Of a stretch of DNA of 64,000 bases, positions 9,303-20,433 are shown piece after piece (the first letter of the stretch is position 1; every line of letters begins with the position of its first letter). A model generated the notes under the pieces. It worked only from the letters and a program-made list of their open reading frames with translations. It searched no databases and was not told where the DNA came from. The position numbers and the translations under genes are program-made. This DNA is from an uncultured Flavobacteriales bacterium. GTDB taxonomy: Bacteria; Bacteroidota; Bacteroidia; Flavobacteriales_G; Salibacteraceae. The stretch lies in NCBI GenBank assembly GCA_913057205.1, contig CAJXNO010000005.1:1-64000 (forward strand), in the 5' to 3' direction.

Positions 9303-10919
9303 ATGAACGAGTACGGAAGACGGGCTGAAAAAGCCTCTATTGCTGATTTCGGTTTAGGAAAAGTTAGAAATGCGTATTGGAACCTTGATCCTGCAGAGCT
9401 GGTAGAGGATACGATCATTCAAGGACAAGGTTTCTTGACAGACACCGGGGCGTTGGCCATCGACACGGGAGAGTTCACCGGTCGCTCTCCAAAAGACAAG
9501 TTTATCGTGAAGGATGCTACTACCGAAAACACCGTTTGGTGGGATGGTAGCTTCAACACGCCTTTTGATGCGGACAAGTTTGAGCCACTGATGAACCGCA
9601 TGAAGGCCTACCTTCAGGAAAAGGATGTGTACGTGCGCGACTGCATCGCTTGTGCAGACCCAAATTACAGCATGAACATCCGTGTGATTACCGAGTATCC
9701 TTGGAGCAATATTTTCGCCAACAACATGTTCATTCGTCCAACGAACGAGCAGATCGACAACTTTGATCCAGAGTGGACCGTGCTATGCGTTCCTGGTTTC
9801 CATGCTGATCCAGAGATCGATGGTACACGTCAGCACAATTTCTCGATCCTTGACTTTACACGCAAGATTGCCTTGGTAGGAGGATCCGGTTATACTGGAG
9901 AGATCAAAAAGGGCATCTTCACGGTATTGAACTATGTGCTTCCTCAGGATAAAAACGTGTTGAGTATGCACTGTTCTGCCAACATCGGCAAGGATGGGGA
10001 TACGGCAATCTTCTTTGGACTTTCAGGTACAGGAAAAACAACGCTTTCTGCGGATCCTGATCGTGCATTGATCGGTGATGATGAGCACGGCTGGACCGAG
10101 AATACCGTATTCAACTTTGAAGGAGGATGCTATGCGAAGTGCATTGACCTCACCGAAGAGAAGGAGCCACAGATTTGGTCAGCAATCAAGTTCGGCGCCT
10201 TGTTAGAGAACATCGAGACCTTTGATGGTACTTCAACGGTGAACTTCGAAGATTCAAGCAAGACGGAGAACACGCGGGTGAGTTATCCGATCGATCACAT
10301 CCCTGGCATTGCAAAGCCATCTGTAGGCGGAATTCCACAAAACATCTTCTTCTTGACGGCTGATGCCTTTGGTGTATTGCCTCCGATATCTAAGTTGACC
10401 CCAGGCCAAGCGATGTACCATTTCATTTCCGGGTATACGGCAAAGGTTGCTGGAACGGAGGCTGGCATCACAGAGCCGGTAACTACCTTCTCTGCTTGTT
10501 TTGGTGCTCCTTTCCTTCCCTTGCATCCTACCAAGTACGCGGAGATGTTGGGTGAGAAGATGAAGAAGCACAACGTGAACATTTGGCTAGTGAACACCGG
10601 TTGGAGCGGTGGAGAGTACGGTACAGGTTCACGCATTAAGCTGAAATACACCCGCGCAATGATCACAGCAATCTTGAACGGCGAACTTGAAAACATAAGC
10701 TTTACACCAGACGAGGTATTCGGACTTCCAATGCCGGAGAGCTGTCCAAACGTGCCAACTGAGATCTTGAATCCAAGAAATACCTGGTCAGACAAAGACG
10801 CTTACGATCAGAAAGCGAATAAACTCGCCGCTTCCTTCGTGAAGAATTTCGAAGCATTTGAGTTGTATGCCAATGCCGAGATCATGGCAGCTGCACCAAA
10901 GGTGACGCAGCACAGCTAG
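9303..10919 (+). CDS. pckA: Phosphoenolpyruvate carboxykinase (ATP)
   Basis: A cytosolic enzyme converting oxaloacetate and ATP to PEP, CO2 and ADP, the first committed step of gluconeogenesis. Diagnostic motifs are GEFTGRSPKDKF near residue 55, the P-loop GLSGTGKTTLS near 240, LIGDDEHGW about 17 residues later, and a C-terminal WLVNTGWSGG segment. With the ATG at 9303 the protein has 538 residues, the usual length for ATP-type PEPCK. An in-frame ATG at 9240 would add 21 residues but lies inside the apparent promoter. A strong terminator follows, so this is a single-gene transcript. Confidence 0.97.
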   Translation: MNEYGRRAEKASIADFGLGKVRNAYWNLDPAELVEDTIIQGQGFLTDTGALAIDTGEFTGRSPKDKFIVKDATTENTVWWDGSFNTPFDADKFEPLMNRMKAYLQEKDVYVRDCIACADPNYSMNIRVITEYPWSNIFANNMFIRPTNEQIDNFDPEWTVLCVPGFHADPEIDGTRQHNFSILDFTRKIALVGGSGYTGEIKKGIFTVLNYVLPQDKNVLSMHCSANIGKDGDTAIFFGLSGTGKTTLSADPDRALIGDDEHGWTENTVFNFEGGCYAKCIDLTEEKEPQIWSAIKFGALLENIETFDGTSTVNFEDSSKTENTRVSYPIDHIPGIAKPSVGGIPQNIFFLTADAFGVLPPISKLTPGQAMYHFISGYTAKVAGTEAGITEPVTTFSACFGAPFLPLHPTKYAEMLGEKMKKHNVNIWLVNTGWSGGEYGTGSRIKLKYTRAMITAILNGELENISFTPDEVFGLPMPESCPNVPTEILNPRNTWSDKDAYDQKANKLAASFVKNFEAFELYANAEIMAAAPKVTQHS

Positions 10920-10940
10920 GTGTAGATCAACATTTGTAAT

Positions 10941-10966
10941 AAGAGCCCCCTTGTGGGGCTTTTTTT
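10941..10966 (+). terminator. Rho-independent terminator of pckA
   Basis: Stem AGCCCC (10944-10949) pairs with GGGGCT (10955-10960) around a five-base loop, extendable by A-T and G-T pairs outward, and is followed by a run of T to 10966. Confidence 0.9.
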
Positions 10967-11004
10967 ATGCCTTATAGCGCGCCACAAAGTTTTACATTCG
11001 GTGT

Positions 11005-11709
11005 ATGAAGTTGGAAGACTTGCCAAGGTTCTACGCCCCTGATGCTGAAGTGAGCAGAAGCATTCTATTGATCGCAGATGAAGCGCACCACCTGCATGTG
11101 CTTCGCAAACAGAAAGGCGATGAGGTGCACGTGATGGACGGGAGAGGGCGCTTGTATTCGGCCAGCGTAGTGCATCCAAAACGTGGTGAGCTTGAGGTGA
11201 TTTCCTTGCTGGAAGAGGCACGTTCAGAACAGTTGCACACCTTATTGGTGGCACCCACGAAGAACATTGCACGGTTTGAATGGGTGATTGAAAAGGCGAC
11301 GGAGGTTGGGATTGCGCGGATCATCCCGATACGTAGCGAGCGCAGCGAGCGGGTGAAGCTGAAGCAAGACAGGCTGATTCGAATTGCCGTGAGTGCAGCT
11401 AAGCAAAGCAAGGACCTCTTTATCCCACAAATCGACGACATGACAGCGCTCCGTGATGTTCTATCGATGGAAGCAGATCATAAGTGGATTGCGCATTGCA
11501 TGGATGGAAGCAAGAAAAACCTTTCTGAAGTGGCAGCCCTTCAAGGTTCGCACGTGATTGCCATCGGTCCTGAGGGAGACTTCACCGCAGATGAAGTAGA
11601 CGAAGCCAATCGGGCAGGCTTCCATCCACTTTCCTTAGGAGAAAAGCGACTCCGAACCGAAACAGCGGCGATCGCATGCGCGTTGGCGATGACCTTATTT
11701 CAGCCGTAA
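11005..11709 (+). CDS. rsmE: 16S rRNA (uracil-1498-N3)-methyltransferase
   Basis: A 234-aa SPOUT-family enzyme that methylates U1498 of 16S rRNA in the 30S subunit. An N-terminal PUA-like part (about 1-70) with HHLHVLRKQKGDEV is followed by the knotted SAM-binding domain with EKATEVGIARIIPI and the signature IGPEGDFTADEVDEA, then GEKRLRTETAAI. Length is typical. The gene starts with ATG 18 bases after the last A of a TACATTCG box (10993-11000), a -7 element with one mismatch. The end is 17 bp upstream of the DUF4159 gene start. Confidence 0.95.
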   Translation: MKLEDLPRFYAPDAEVSRSILLIADEAHHLHVLRKQKGDEVHVMDGRGRLYSASVVHPKRGELEVISLLEEARSEQLHTLLVAPTKNIARFEWVIEKATEVGIARIIPIRSERSERVKLKQDRLIRIAVSAAKQSKDLFIPQIDDMTALRDVLSMEADHKWIAHCMDGSKKNLSEVAALQGSHVIAIGPEGDFTADEVDEANRAGFHPLSLGEKRLRTETAAIACALAMTLFQP

Positions 11710-11726
11710 ACCTTACCTTCGGATGC

Positions 11727-12398
11727 ATGCTGAGAGCATTGTTTTTTCTAGCCCTTTTTCTTCCACTCACAAGCACTTGCCAAGAGTATGCTTACAAATT
11801 GGGCCTCTTGAAATACGGTGGAGGTGGTGATTGGTATGCCAACTTGGAAACTTCCCTCCCGAATTTGATCGAGTATAGTAACCAGACCCTTGGCACCCGC
11901 ATCAATCCGGAACAAGGCATCGTGGAAGTAGGCGATAAAGGCTTGATCAACTATCCGTTTGTACACTTGACCGGACATGGAAATGTAATCTTTACCGATC
12001 AAGAAGTTCAGAATTTGAGGAAGTACCTCATTGCAGGGGGCTTCCTTCACATCGACGATAACTACGGTATGGATGCCTTCATTCGGAACGAGATGAGCAA
12101 GGTGTTTCCCGAGCTGGACTTTGTGGAACTGCCCGCATCACATCCGATCTTCCACCAACGCTTCGATTTTGCCGAGGGACTTCCGAAGATCCATGCACAT
12201 GATGACAAACGTCCGCAGGCCTTCGCGCTGTTCTACAAAGGACGGATGGTGTGCCTCTATACTTACGAATCCGATCTGGGAGATGGCTGGGAGGATCCAC
12301 GCATCCACAACGATACCGAAGAGAACCATGTGAAAGCACTTCAAATGGGGGTTAACATCTTGCAATACGTTTTCATGAGCAATGAACGAGTCGGATAG
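11727..12398 (+). CDS. DUF4159 domain-containing exported protein
   Basis: A 223-aa protein with a cleavable signal peptide (residues 1 to about 18, ending STCQ) followed by a DUF4159 domain: YAYKLGLLKYGGGGDWYAN, INYPFVHLTGHGNVIFT, and GGFLHIDDNYG. The family is common in Bacteroidetes and Planctomycetes. It has a glutamine-amidotransferase-like fold and no established activity. The ATG at 11727 is chosen because it begins the signal peptide. An in-frame ATG at 11676 lies inside rsmE. The downstream channel gene overlaps the 3' end by 17 bp. Confidence 0.85.
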   Translation: MLRALFFLALFLPLTSTCQEYAYKLGLLKYGGGGDWYANLETSLPNLIEYSNQTLGTRINPEQGIVEVGDKGLINYPFVHLTGHGNVIFTDQEVQNLRKYLIAGGFLHIDDNYGMDAFIRNEMSKVFPELDFVELPASHPIFHQRFDFAEGLPKIHAHDDKRPQAFALFYKGRMVCLYTYESDLGDGWEDPRIHNDTEENHVKALQMGVNILQYVFMSNERVG

Positions 12399-13227
12399 AA
12401 ACACATTACGAGAAAGGATCTACGTGATCATTTTCGGCACGGATACTCCGAACGGTAAGTTGTTTGATGTCGTACTGCTATGGCTCATTATCCTGAGTAC
12501 CGTAGTAGTGATGATGGAGAGCGTTTCAGAGATCAAAGAGTACTTAGGAAACTGGTTCTTATGGGTGGAGTACTTCTTCACCATCGTTTTCACCATCGAG
12601 TATATCTTACGCCTTTGGACAGCGCGTAAGCCTCTAGGGTATGCACTTTCCTTCTATGGGATCATCGACCTGCTGTCTATTTTACCTACCTACTTAGCCG
12701 TATTTTTTGCTTCCTCTCAGTACTTAATGGTGATCCGAATCTTCCGACTCATGCGGGTCTTCAGGGTATTGAAGATCGCAAGGTTCATGAGTGAAGCAAA
12801 TGTCCTTTGGGAATCCCTGAAGGCGAGTCGAGCCAAGATCAGCATCTTCTTATTTGCTGTCTTCAATGTTGCCGTGATCATGGGAACGATCATGTACATC
12901 GTAGAAGGGGGCGAAAATGGATTTACCAGTATTCCCCGGAGCATCTACTGGGCAATCGTAACGATGACCACGGTGGGCTTTGGCGATATTCACCCACATA
13001 CGGCCCTCGGCCAATTCTTCTCCGTGGTATTGATGATTTTAGGATACGGAATCATCGCTGTACCAACAGGTATCGTGGGTGTAGAAATGTTCAAGGATGT
13101 GAAATCCGGTCAAGAAGGCTTGGTAACACGCTTGGATAATCGCCACTGCGATAACTGCGGTAGAACAGGGCATTTAGAAGAGGCACTTTATTGCCATCAA
13201 TGCGGCTGTTCATTGAACAAGTCATAA
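12382..13227 (+). CDS. Voltage-gated potassium channel with C-terminal zinc ribbon
   Basis: A 281-aa six-helix ion channel subunit. S4 carries spaced arginines (MVIRIFRLMRVFRVLKIARF, about residues 115-134). The pore helix is followed by the potassium selectivity filter in TMTTVGFGDIHP (about residues 193-204). After S6 the cytoplasmic tail ends with two cysteine pairs, CDNCG and CHQCG (about residues 255-275), as in a zinc ribbon. It overlaps the DUF4159 gene by 17 bp, so the two may be co-expressed. No ligand-binding (CNB or TrkA) domain is present. Confidence 0.9.
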   Translation: MNESDRNTLRERIYVIIFGTDTPNGKLFDVVLLWLIILSTVVVMMESVSEIKEYLGNWFLWVEYFFTIVFTIEYILRLWTARKPLGYALSFYGIIDLLSILPTYLAVFFASSQYLMVIRIFRLMRVFRVLKIARFMSEANVLWESLKASRAKISIFLFAVFNVAVIMGTIMYIVEGGENGFTSIPRSIYWAIVTMTTVGFGDIHPHTALGQFFSVVLMILGYGIIAVPTGIVGVEMFKDVKSGQEGLVTRLDNRHCDNCGRTGHLEEALYCHQCGCSLNKS

Positions 13228-13323
13228 CTACGTTAACATCTCATCCCAAGGGTGCACATTTGATGCCTAACCTTTATTTTCGCGAGTCGTCTAAATAAAA
13301 CACAATCACAAATAAATAGTCAC

Positions 13324-14442
13324 ATGAAGATTTTTACCCGCGTTTCCCTTTTCGTTGCTGCTGTTCTAATGCATTTCAGCACTTTGGCGCAGATCACTCC
13401 AGATTTGGAGATCACGGCATTGTTCGTGAGTTCATCGGCGAACAACACCGTTCCTGAGAATTTCGAGAGTTCCATCTACTTCGGCGTTGAGAATATTGGT
13501 CCAGCCATTGACTCTACGATGAATATTGATATTGAAGCTGCGATCACCGTGAATGGAACTCCCATTGGCGGAGGTCCATGGACACCTGGAATCGCAAACT
13601 GGACGAATGGTGGAGTTATCGCCTTCCCATTTGCGTTGAACCAAATCGTTCGATACACCTTCACCCCTCCTACCCCAACGTTTGAGGTATGCGTTTATGC
13701 ATACGCTACAGGAGAGGTGGATAGCTCATCCAATGAGATCTGTGAAACCATCACCATCAATCCAAACGTAAGCAACGATTGGTCATGTGATCTTGCTGAG
13801 ATCGTGTCGCCAACCAACTTGGATGGCTTTGATATTGATACTGACCCCAACACGGCAAACAATCCCATCCCTGAATTGGATACCGTGAATATCACCATCA
13901 CCAACAATGGTAGCATCGAGTATGTGGCTTTCACACGCGCTGCATTCCAAGTTGCATTGGATGAAGACACCGTTCAACTCTTCGGTACCAGCCAGAACAT
14001 CGTTGGAAATGGCGGTAACATGAACTTCTCTATCGGTGACCCAGCCATCCTTCCAGTGATGATCGCTGATTCAGGTACTTGGGAAGTATGCGGTATCACC
14101 AATGCATTGGGCGATGATGTGCCAGAGAATAACACCTCATGTGACCAGTTCACCATCATTGATTCTTACAACCCATTTGCTCAGGGTAACTGGCCAACCG
14201 GACAGGAAGAGGTAGAAGGTGGCGCCTTGAACATCGTTCCTACACTCGATCAAATCTTCATCCAAGGTGTTGAAAACAGCACTGTGGTTACCGTAACCGA
14301 TATGCAAGGACGCATCATCGAAGTGAGCGAGATTCAAGAGAATGCGAGCATCAAATTGAATGATCACGCTGCTGGTGTTTACGTGATCCAAGCTACCGAT
14401 CAAACTACCGGTGAAACACAAATGCGCAAGGTTTCTAAATAA
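13324..14442 (+). CDS. Secreted CARDB-like protein with T9SS type A sorting domain
   Basis: A 372-aa protein: signal peptide (1 to about 22, ending LAQ), two beta-rich segments that resemble CARDB/Ig-like repeats (about 25-145 and 150-285), a short linker containing GNWPTGQEEV, and a C-terminal domain (VTVTDMQGRIIE ... GVYVIQATD ... RKVSK) typical of T9SS type A sorting signals. Such proteins cross the outer membrane through the type IX system and are attached to the surface or released. It is followed by a terminator and then by a paralog. The biological role is unknown. Confidence 0.85.
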   Translation: MKIFTRVSLFVAAVLMHFSTLAQITPDLEITALFVSSSANNTVPENFESSIYFGVENIGPAIDSTMNIDIEAAITVNGTPIGGGPWTPGIANWTNGGVIAFPFALNQIVRYTFTPPTPTFEVCVYAYATGEVDSSSNEICETITINPNVSNDWSCDLAEIVSPTNLDGFDIDTDPNTANNPIPELDTVNITITNNGSIEYVAFTRAAFQVALDEDTVQLFGTSQNIVGNGGNMNFSIGDPAILPVMIADSGTWEVCGITNALGDDVPENNTSCDQFTIIDSYNPFAQGNWPTGQEEVEGGALNIVPTLDQIFIQGVENSTVVTVTDMQGRIIEVSEIQENASIKLNDHAAGVYVIQATDQTTGETQMRKVSK

Positions 14443-14466
14443 ACCTCACCGCTACAAATGATCTTG

Positions 14467-14494
14467 AACTCCAGTCTTGCGGCTGGAGTTTTTT
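14467..14494 (+). terminator. Terminator after the first T9SS cargo gene
   Basis: A perfect 8-bp stem, AACTCCAG (14467-14474) with CTGGAGTT (14483-14490), with an 8-base loop and a T run to 14494. Confidence 0.9.
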
Positions 14495-14559
14495 ATTTTC
14501 ACAACCAACGTTTGCTGGTAGAATTACGTTAAAGCTACATGCACCCTAATCTAGACCGA

Positions 14560-15636
14560 ATGAAGAAGCGCTGCACCATGCTGTTCTTAACCTTGATCAG
14601 CGTGATTGCGGTCAATGCTCAGGATCTTGTTCCAACTGATGTCCGTATCACAGCTGATACAAGCAACAATGCTCCCATCGGAGTAGAAACTTCCATTGAG
14701 GTAACCCTGACCAACATAGATAGTATGAGTTTACTTGCGGGCGATACCATTCACCTTCATGCTATGGCTAATGGTGAAGCACTCGAATTGGAGTACGTTC
14801 TAACAAGTGACTTAGATAGCGGAGCACTCCTTACCCTCAATTTCGGTGCAGAGCAGGTTGTGTTGATCGATACTTCTTCGAACTTTCAGGTGATCGTACA
14901 AGTGAATTACGCCATGGATGTTGACACCACGAACAATACGCTTGCAGAAGACTTCATTCCCTCTCCTTTCATCAACAATGACTGGGCGTGCACGGCGGTA
15001 AGCATAGCAGCACCTATTGGATTAGACACCGTTGACCTAGATAACAACACCAACCTACCTCCTGCTATTGAAACCTTAAACATCGAGTTAACCAACCAAG
15101 GAGATGTGCACTACTTGCCTTGGAGTTCCATCAGCTACAGCGTTTTCATTGGATCCGATAGCAGCGCATTGCATGTTTACTTGGGCGAGAATGGCATTTC
15201 ACCAGGAGCATCAACGCTGCGAACACTGAGCAATCAAAACCTAATGCCCGTTATCCCAGACAGCATTGGGGTATATGATCTCTGCGGCCTGAGCCGACAA
15301 CCGGTAGATGCCAATTCAGCGAACGATCGATTCTGTATCAGCATCCCTGTGGTAGACAATTTTGACCCTACCGATCCATTCAATTGGCCGACGGGAGAGG
15401 AAGAAGTGTCTGATATCGCACCCTATTTCATCCAATGGACTGGCGCCGCCGCTACGCTCGTAGTGGAAGAGGCTGTGGAGTACCGTATCTACAATGCATT
15501 GGGTGGACAATTGAATGCGGGCACCTTGCACGCAGGCTACCAAGTGCGCTTTGAAAACCTTGCTTCAGGTGTTTACCTGCTTCAGGTCAAAGCTGAGGAT
15601 GGTGAGTTCTCAACGGAAAAGTTCGTGATCCGCTAG
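14560..15636 (+). CDS. Secreted CARDB-like protein with T9SS sorting domain (paralog of preceding gene)
   Basis: A 358-aa paralog of the 13324-14442 product. Shared landmarks are NDW(A/S)C at the start of the second repeat and (F)NWPTG(E/Q)EEV before the sorting domain. A signal peptide (1 to about 21, ending VNAQ) precedes two CARDB-like repeats and a C-terminal YRIYNALGGQL ... GVYLLQVKAEDG ... EKFVIR sorting domain. The ATG at 14560 is chosen because it starts the signal peptide. An in-frame ATG at 14539 adds seven residues. The stop is only 4 bp from the convergent ligA stop. Function unknown. Confidence 0.85.
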   Translation: MKKRCTMLFLTLISVIAVNAQDLVPTDVRITADTSNNAPIGVETSIEVTLTNIDSMSLLAGDTIHLHAMANGEALELEYVLTSDLDSGALLTLNFGAEQVVLIDTSSNFQVIVQVNYAMDVDTTNNTLAEDFIPSPFINNDWACTAVSIAAPIGLDTVDLDNNTNLPPAIETLNIELTNQGDVHYLPWSSISYSVFIGSDSSALHVYLGENGISPGASTLRTLSNQNLMPVIPDSIGVYDLCGLSRQPVDANSANDRFCISIPVVDNFDPTDPFNWPTGEEEVSDIAPYFIQWTGAAATLVVEEAVEYRIYNALGGQLNAGTLHAGYQVRFENLASGVYLLQVKAEDGEFSTEKFVIR

Positions 15637-15640
15637 CCGT

Positions 15641-18399
<2,759 letters not shown>

Positions 18400-18452
18400 G
18401 CGGCAAAATTCAGCAATGAAAGGCATCCATCCCGCAGGTGATCAAAAAGATT

Positions 18453-18866
18453 TCAAGAAAGCTTGTTCGTGGCCCTCGTCAAGACTTCAACCAGGTCTTT
18501 TGGAGGGTTCATCGGACGCTTGGTGTCATAGTCTACAAACACCAAAGTGGTTGTAGCCTGGTTGATCTGCTCTCCTTTCTCATTGAAGGTCTTATAGGAA
18601 AAGTAAATCCTAGCACCCTTCACTTCTTCCACGATGGTTTCAATGCGCAGCTCTTCATCGTAGAAGGCTGGTTTGAAATACTTGATCTGGTAATCGAGTA
18701 CTGGTAAAATGACGCCCTCGTCTTCTAACTGCTTGTAAGTTACTCCCAGTTCACGGAGTGCTTCAACGCGCGCAACTTCAAAGTAGGCTGAAAAGTTGCC
18801 GTAGTAGCAATAGCCCACCCGATCGGTTTCTGCGTAGCGCACGCGAAGCTTCGTTTCAAATACCAT
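18453..18866 (-). CDS. Acyl-CoA thioesterase, 4HBT/YbgC-like
   Basis: A 137-aa single hot-dog-fold protein. The N-terminal pattern RVRYAETDRVGYCYYGNFSA contains the YbgC-type active site (an Asp in ETD and the following Y/G motif), and EVARVEALRELG begins the long helix. These enzymes hydrolyse acyl-CoA thioesters in the cytosol. Length is normal. The gene stands alone between the barrel gene and hutH, all on the minus strand. Substrate is not predictable from sequence. Confidence 0.88.
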   Translation of the reverse strand: MVFETKLRVRYAETDRVGYCYYGNFSAYFEVARVEALRELGVTYKQLEDEGVILPVLDYQIKYFKPAFYDEELRIETIVEEVKGARIYFSYKTFNEKGEQINQATTTLVFVDYDTKRPMNPPKDLVEVLTRATNKLS

Positions 18867-18962
18867 GGTTTAGTGTTTGGTCAAAGGTGAGGAATTCTCA
18901 TCGGAACGAATGAAAGCAATCCGGGACACGAAAAAGGAACAGGAAGCAGCGTTGAGCGATAA

Positions 18963-20429
18963 CTAGCTTAAAAAATCGATGGTCTTCTCTATCAACGGAG
19001 CGATCACCACATCATCTTCAATGAATGGCACGTGCTCACGGTAGGACACCCGATAGCGCTCCAAGATCGGTGATGATTTTCCTGACCTGAAGTCTGTAGC
19101 CTGTGCAGCCGTTAGCAACTCAATGGCGCTTACCTTTCTCCAGTTCTCAAATACCCGCAGCGCTTTCGTAGCGCCATTCGCTCCCATACTCACGTGATCT
19201 TCCTGTCCGTTTGAAGAATCGATGGTATCGACACTTGCAGGAGTGCATAGTTGCTTATTCTGGCTCACCACCGCCGCAGCAGCATACTGCGCGATCATCA
19301 AGCCGCTGTTCAGCCCAGGATTGGCAACGAGGTAAGCTGGAAGTCCGCGCTGACCTGATATCAGCTTATAGGTTCTGCGCTCAGAAATACTAGCCAGTTC
19401 CGCCATGGCTATGCAAAGGAAATCCAACACCAAAGCCAGCGGCTGTCCGTGGAAATTTCCTGCCGAAATGATCTTATCCTCCTCTGGGATTACCGTTGGA
19501 TTATCGGTCACTGCATTGATCTCCGTTTCAACCACAGATCGCACGTAGGAGATCGCATCTCTGCTAGCCCCATGCACTTGCGGAATGCACCGGAATGAAT
19601 AAGGATCCTGCACATGCTTCTTTGGTTGATCGATCCACTCGCTCCCTTGCAGCAGGTCACGCATGATCCTAGCGCTTTCTATTTGTCCACTGTGTGGCCG
19701 TGCCTGGTGTACCGCGTCATCAAACGGACTAAGTCTGCCATCAAAGGCATCCAAACTCAGCGCAGCGATCTTGTCTACATGATGCATGTGATCCTGAAGC
19801 TGCGCCAAGATGTAGGTGGCATAGGCAGACATGAATTGGGTTCCGTTCAGCAAGGCCAAACCCTCCTTGGCACCGAGTTCGATCTTGGTTAACCCCGTTG
19901 CTTGAAGTGCTTCATGTGCAGAGATGACCTCATCATTGAAGTACACCTCGCCTTCACCCAACAACGGCAAGGCCAAGTGTGCTAGCGGCGCAAGATCTCC
20001 GGATGCTCCTAATGAGCCTTGCTCATAGATCACCGGAATGATGTCATGGTTGTATAGGTCAAGAAGTCCTTGCACCGTCTGCAAGCGTACGCCTGACTTC
20101 CCTTTCGAGAGCCCCAAGACTTTGAGGATGATCATGTACTTCACCACCTGCTTTGGTACGAGGTCACCTAGACCACACGCGTGGGAACGCACGAGGTTCT
20201 CCTGTAATCGACCGAGGTCCGCTTTGCTGATCTCTGTGTCGCACAAGCTGCCGAAGCCCGTATTGATCCCGTAAATGGGTTGGTCCGCTCGTTCAATAAA
20301 GTCTTCTAAAAACCGCCTTCCGCTCTTGATTTGATCGATGAGCGCATCAGATAGCTGTACCTCCTCTCCAGAAGATACGATCCTGGCGATCTCATCGATG
20401 CCGTATGTGCGGTGGTCTAACTCTATCAT
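18963..20429 (-). CDS. hutH: Histidine ammonia-lyase (HAL/PAL/TAL family)
   Basis: A 488-aa lyase that removes ammonia from histidine to give urocanate. The MIO cofactor is formed from Ala-Ser-Gly in GSLGASGDLAPLAHL (about residues 139-153). YGINTGFGSL near residue 53 and NLVRSHACGLGD near 83 line the active site, and LALLNGTQFMSAY matches HAL. The S-H pair in RSHACG fits histidine, but Flavobacterium tyrosine ammonia-lyases of flexirubin clusters can also carry it, so specificity is not certain. No hutU, hutI or hutG is nearby. The gene ends 4 bp from hisS and probably follows it in one transcript. Confidence 0.85.
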   Translation of the reverse strand: MIELDHRTYGIDEIARIVSSGEEVQLSDALIDQIKSGRRFLEDFIERADQPIYGINTGFGSLCDTEISKADLGRLQENLVRSHACGLGDLVPKQVVKYMIILKVLGLSKGKSGVRLQTVQGLLDLYNHDIIPVIYEQGSLGASGDLAPLAHLALPLLGEGEVYFNDEVISAHEALQATGLTKIELGAKEGLALLNGTQFMSAYATYILAQLQDHMHHVDKIAALSLDAFDGRLSPFDDAVHQARPHSGQIESARIMRDLLQGSEWIDQPKKHVQDPYSFRCIPQVHGASRDAISYVRSVVETEINAVTDNPTVIPEEDKIISAGNFHGQPLALVLDFLCIAMAELASISERRTYKLISGQRGLPAYLVANPGLNSGLMIAQYAAAAVVSQNKQLCTPASVDTIDSSNGQEDHVSMGANGATKALRVFENWRKVSAIELLTAAQATDFRSGKSSPILERYRVSYREHVPFIEDDVVIAPLIEKTIDFLS

Positions 20430-20433
20430 GGCA

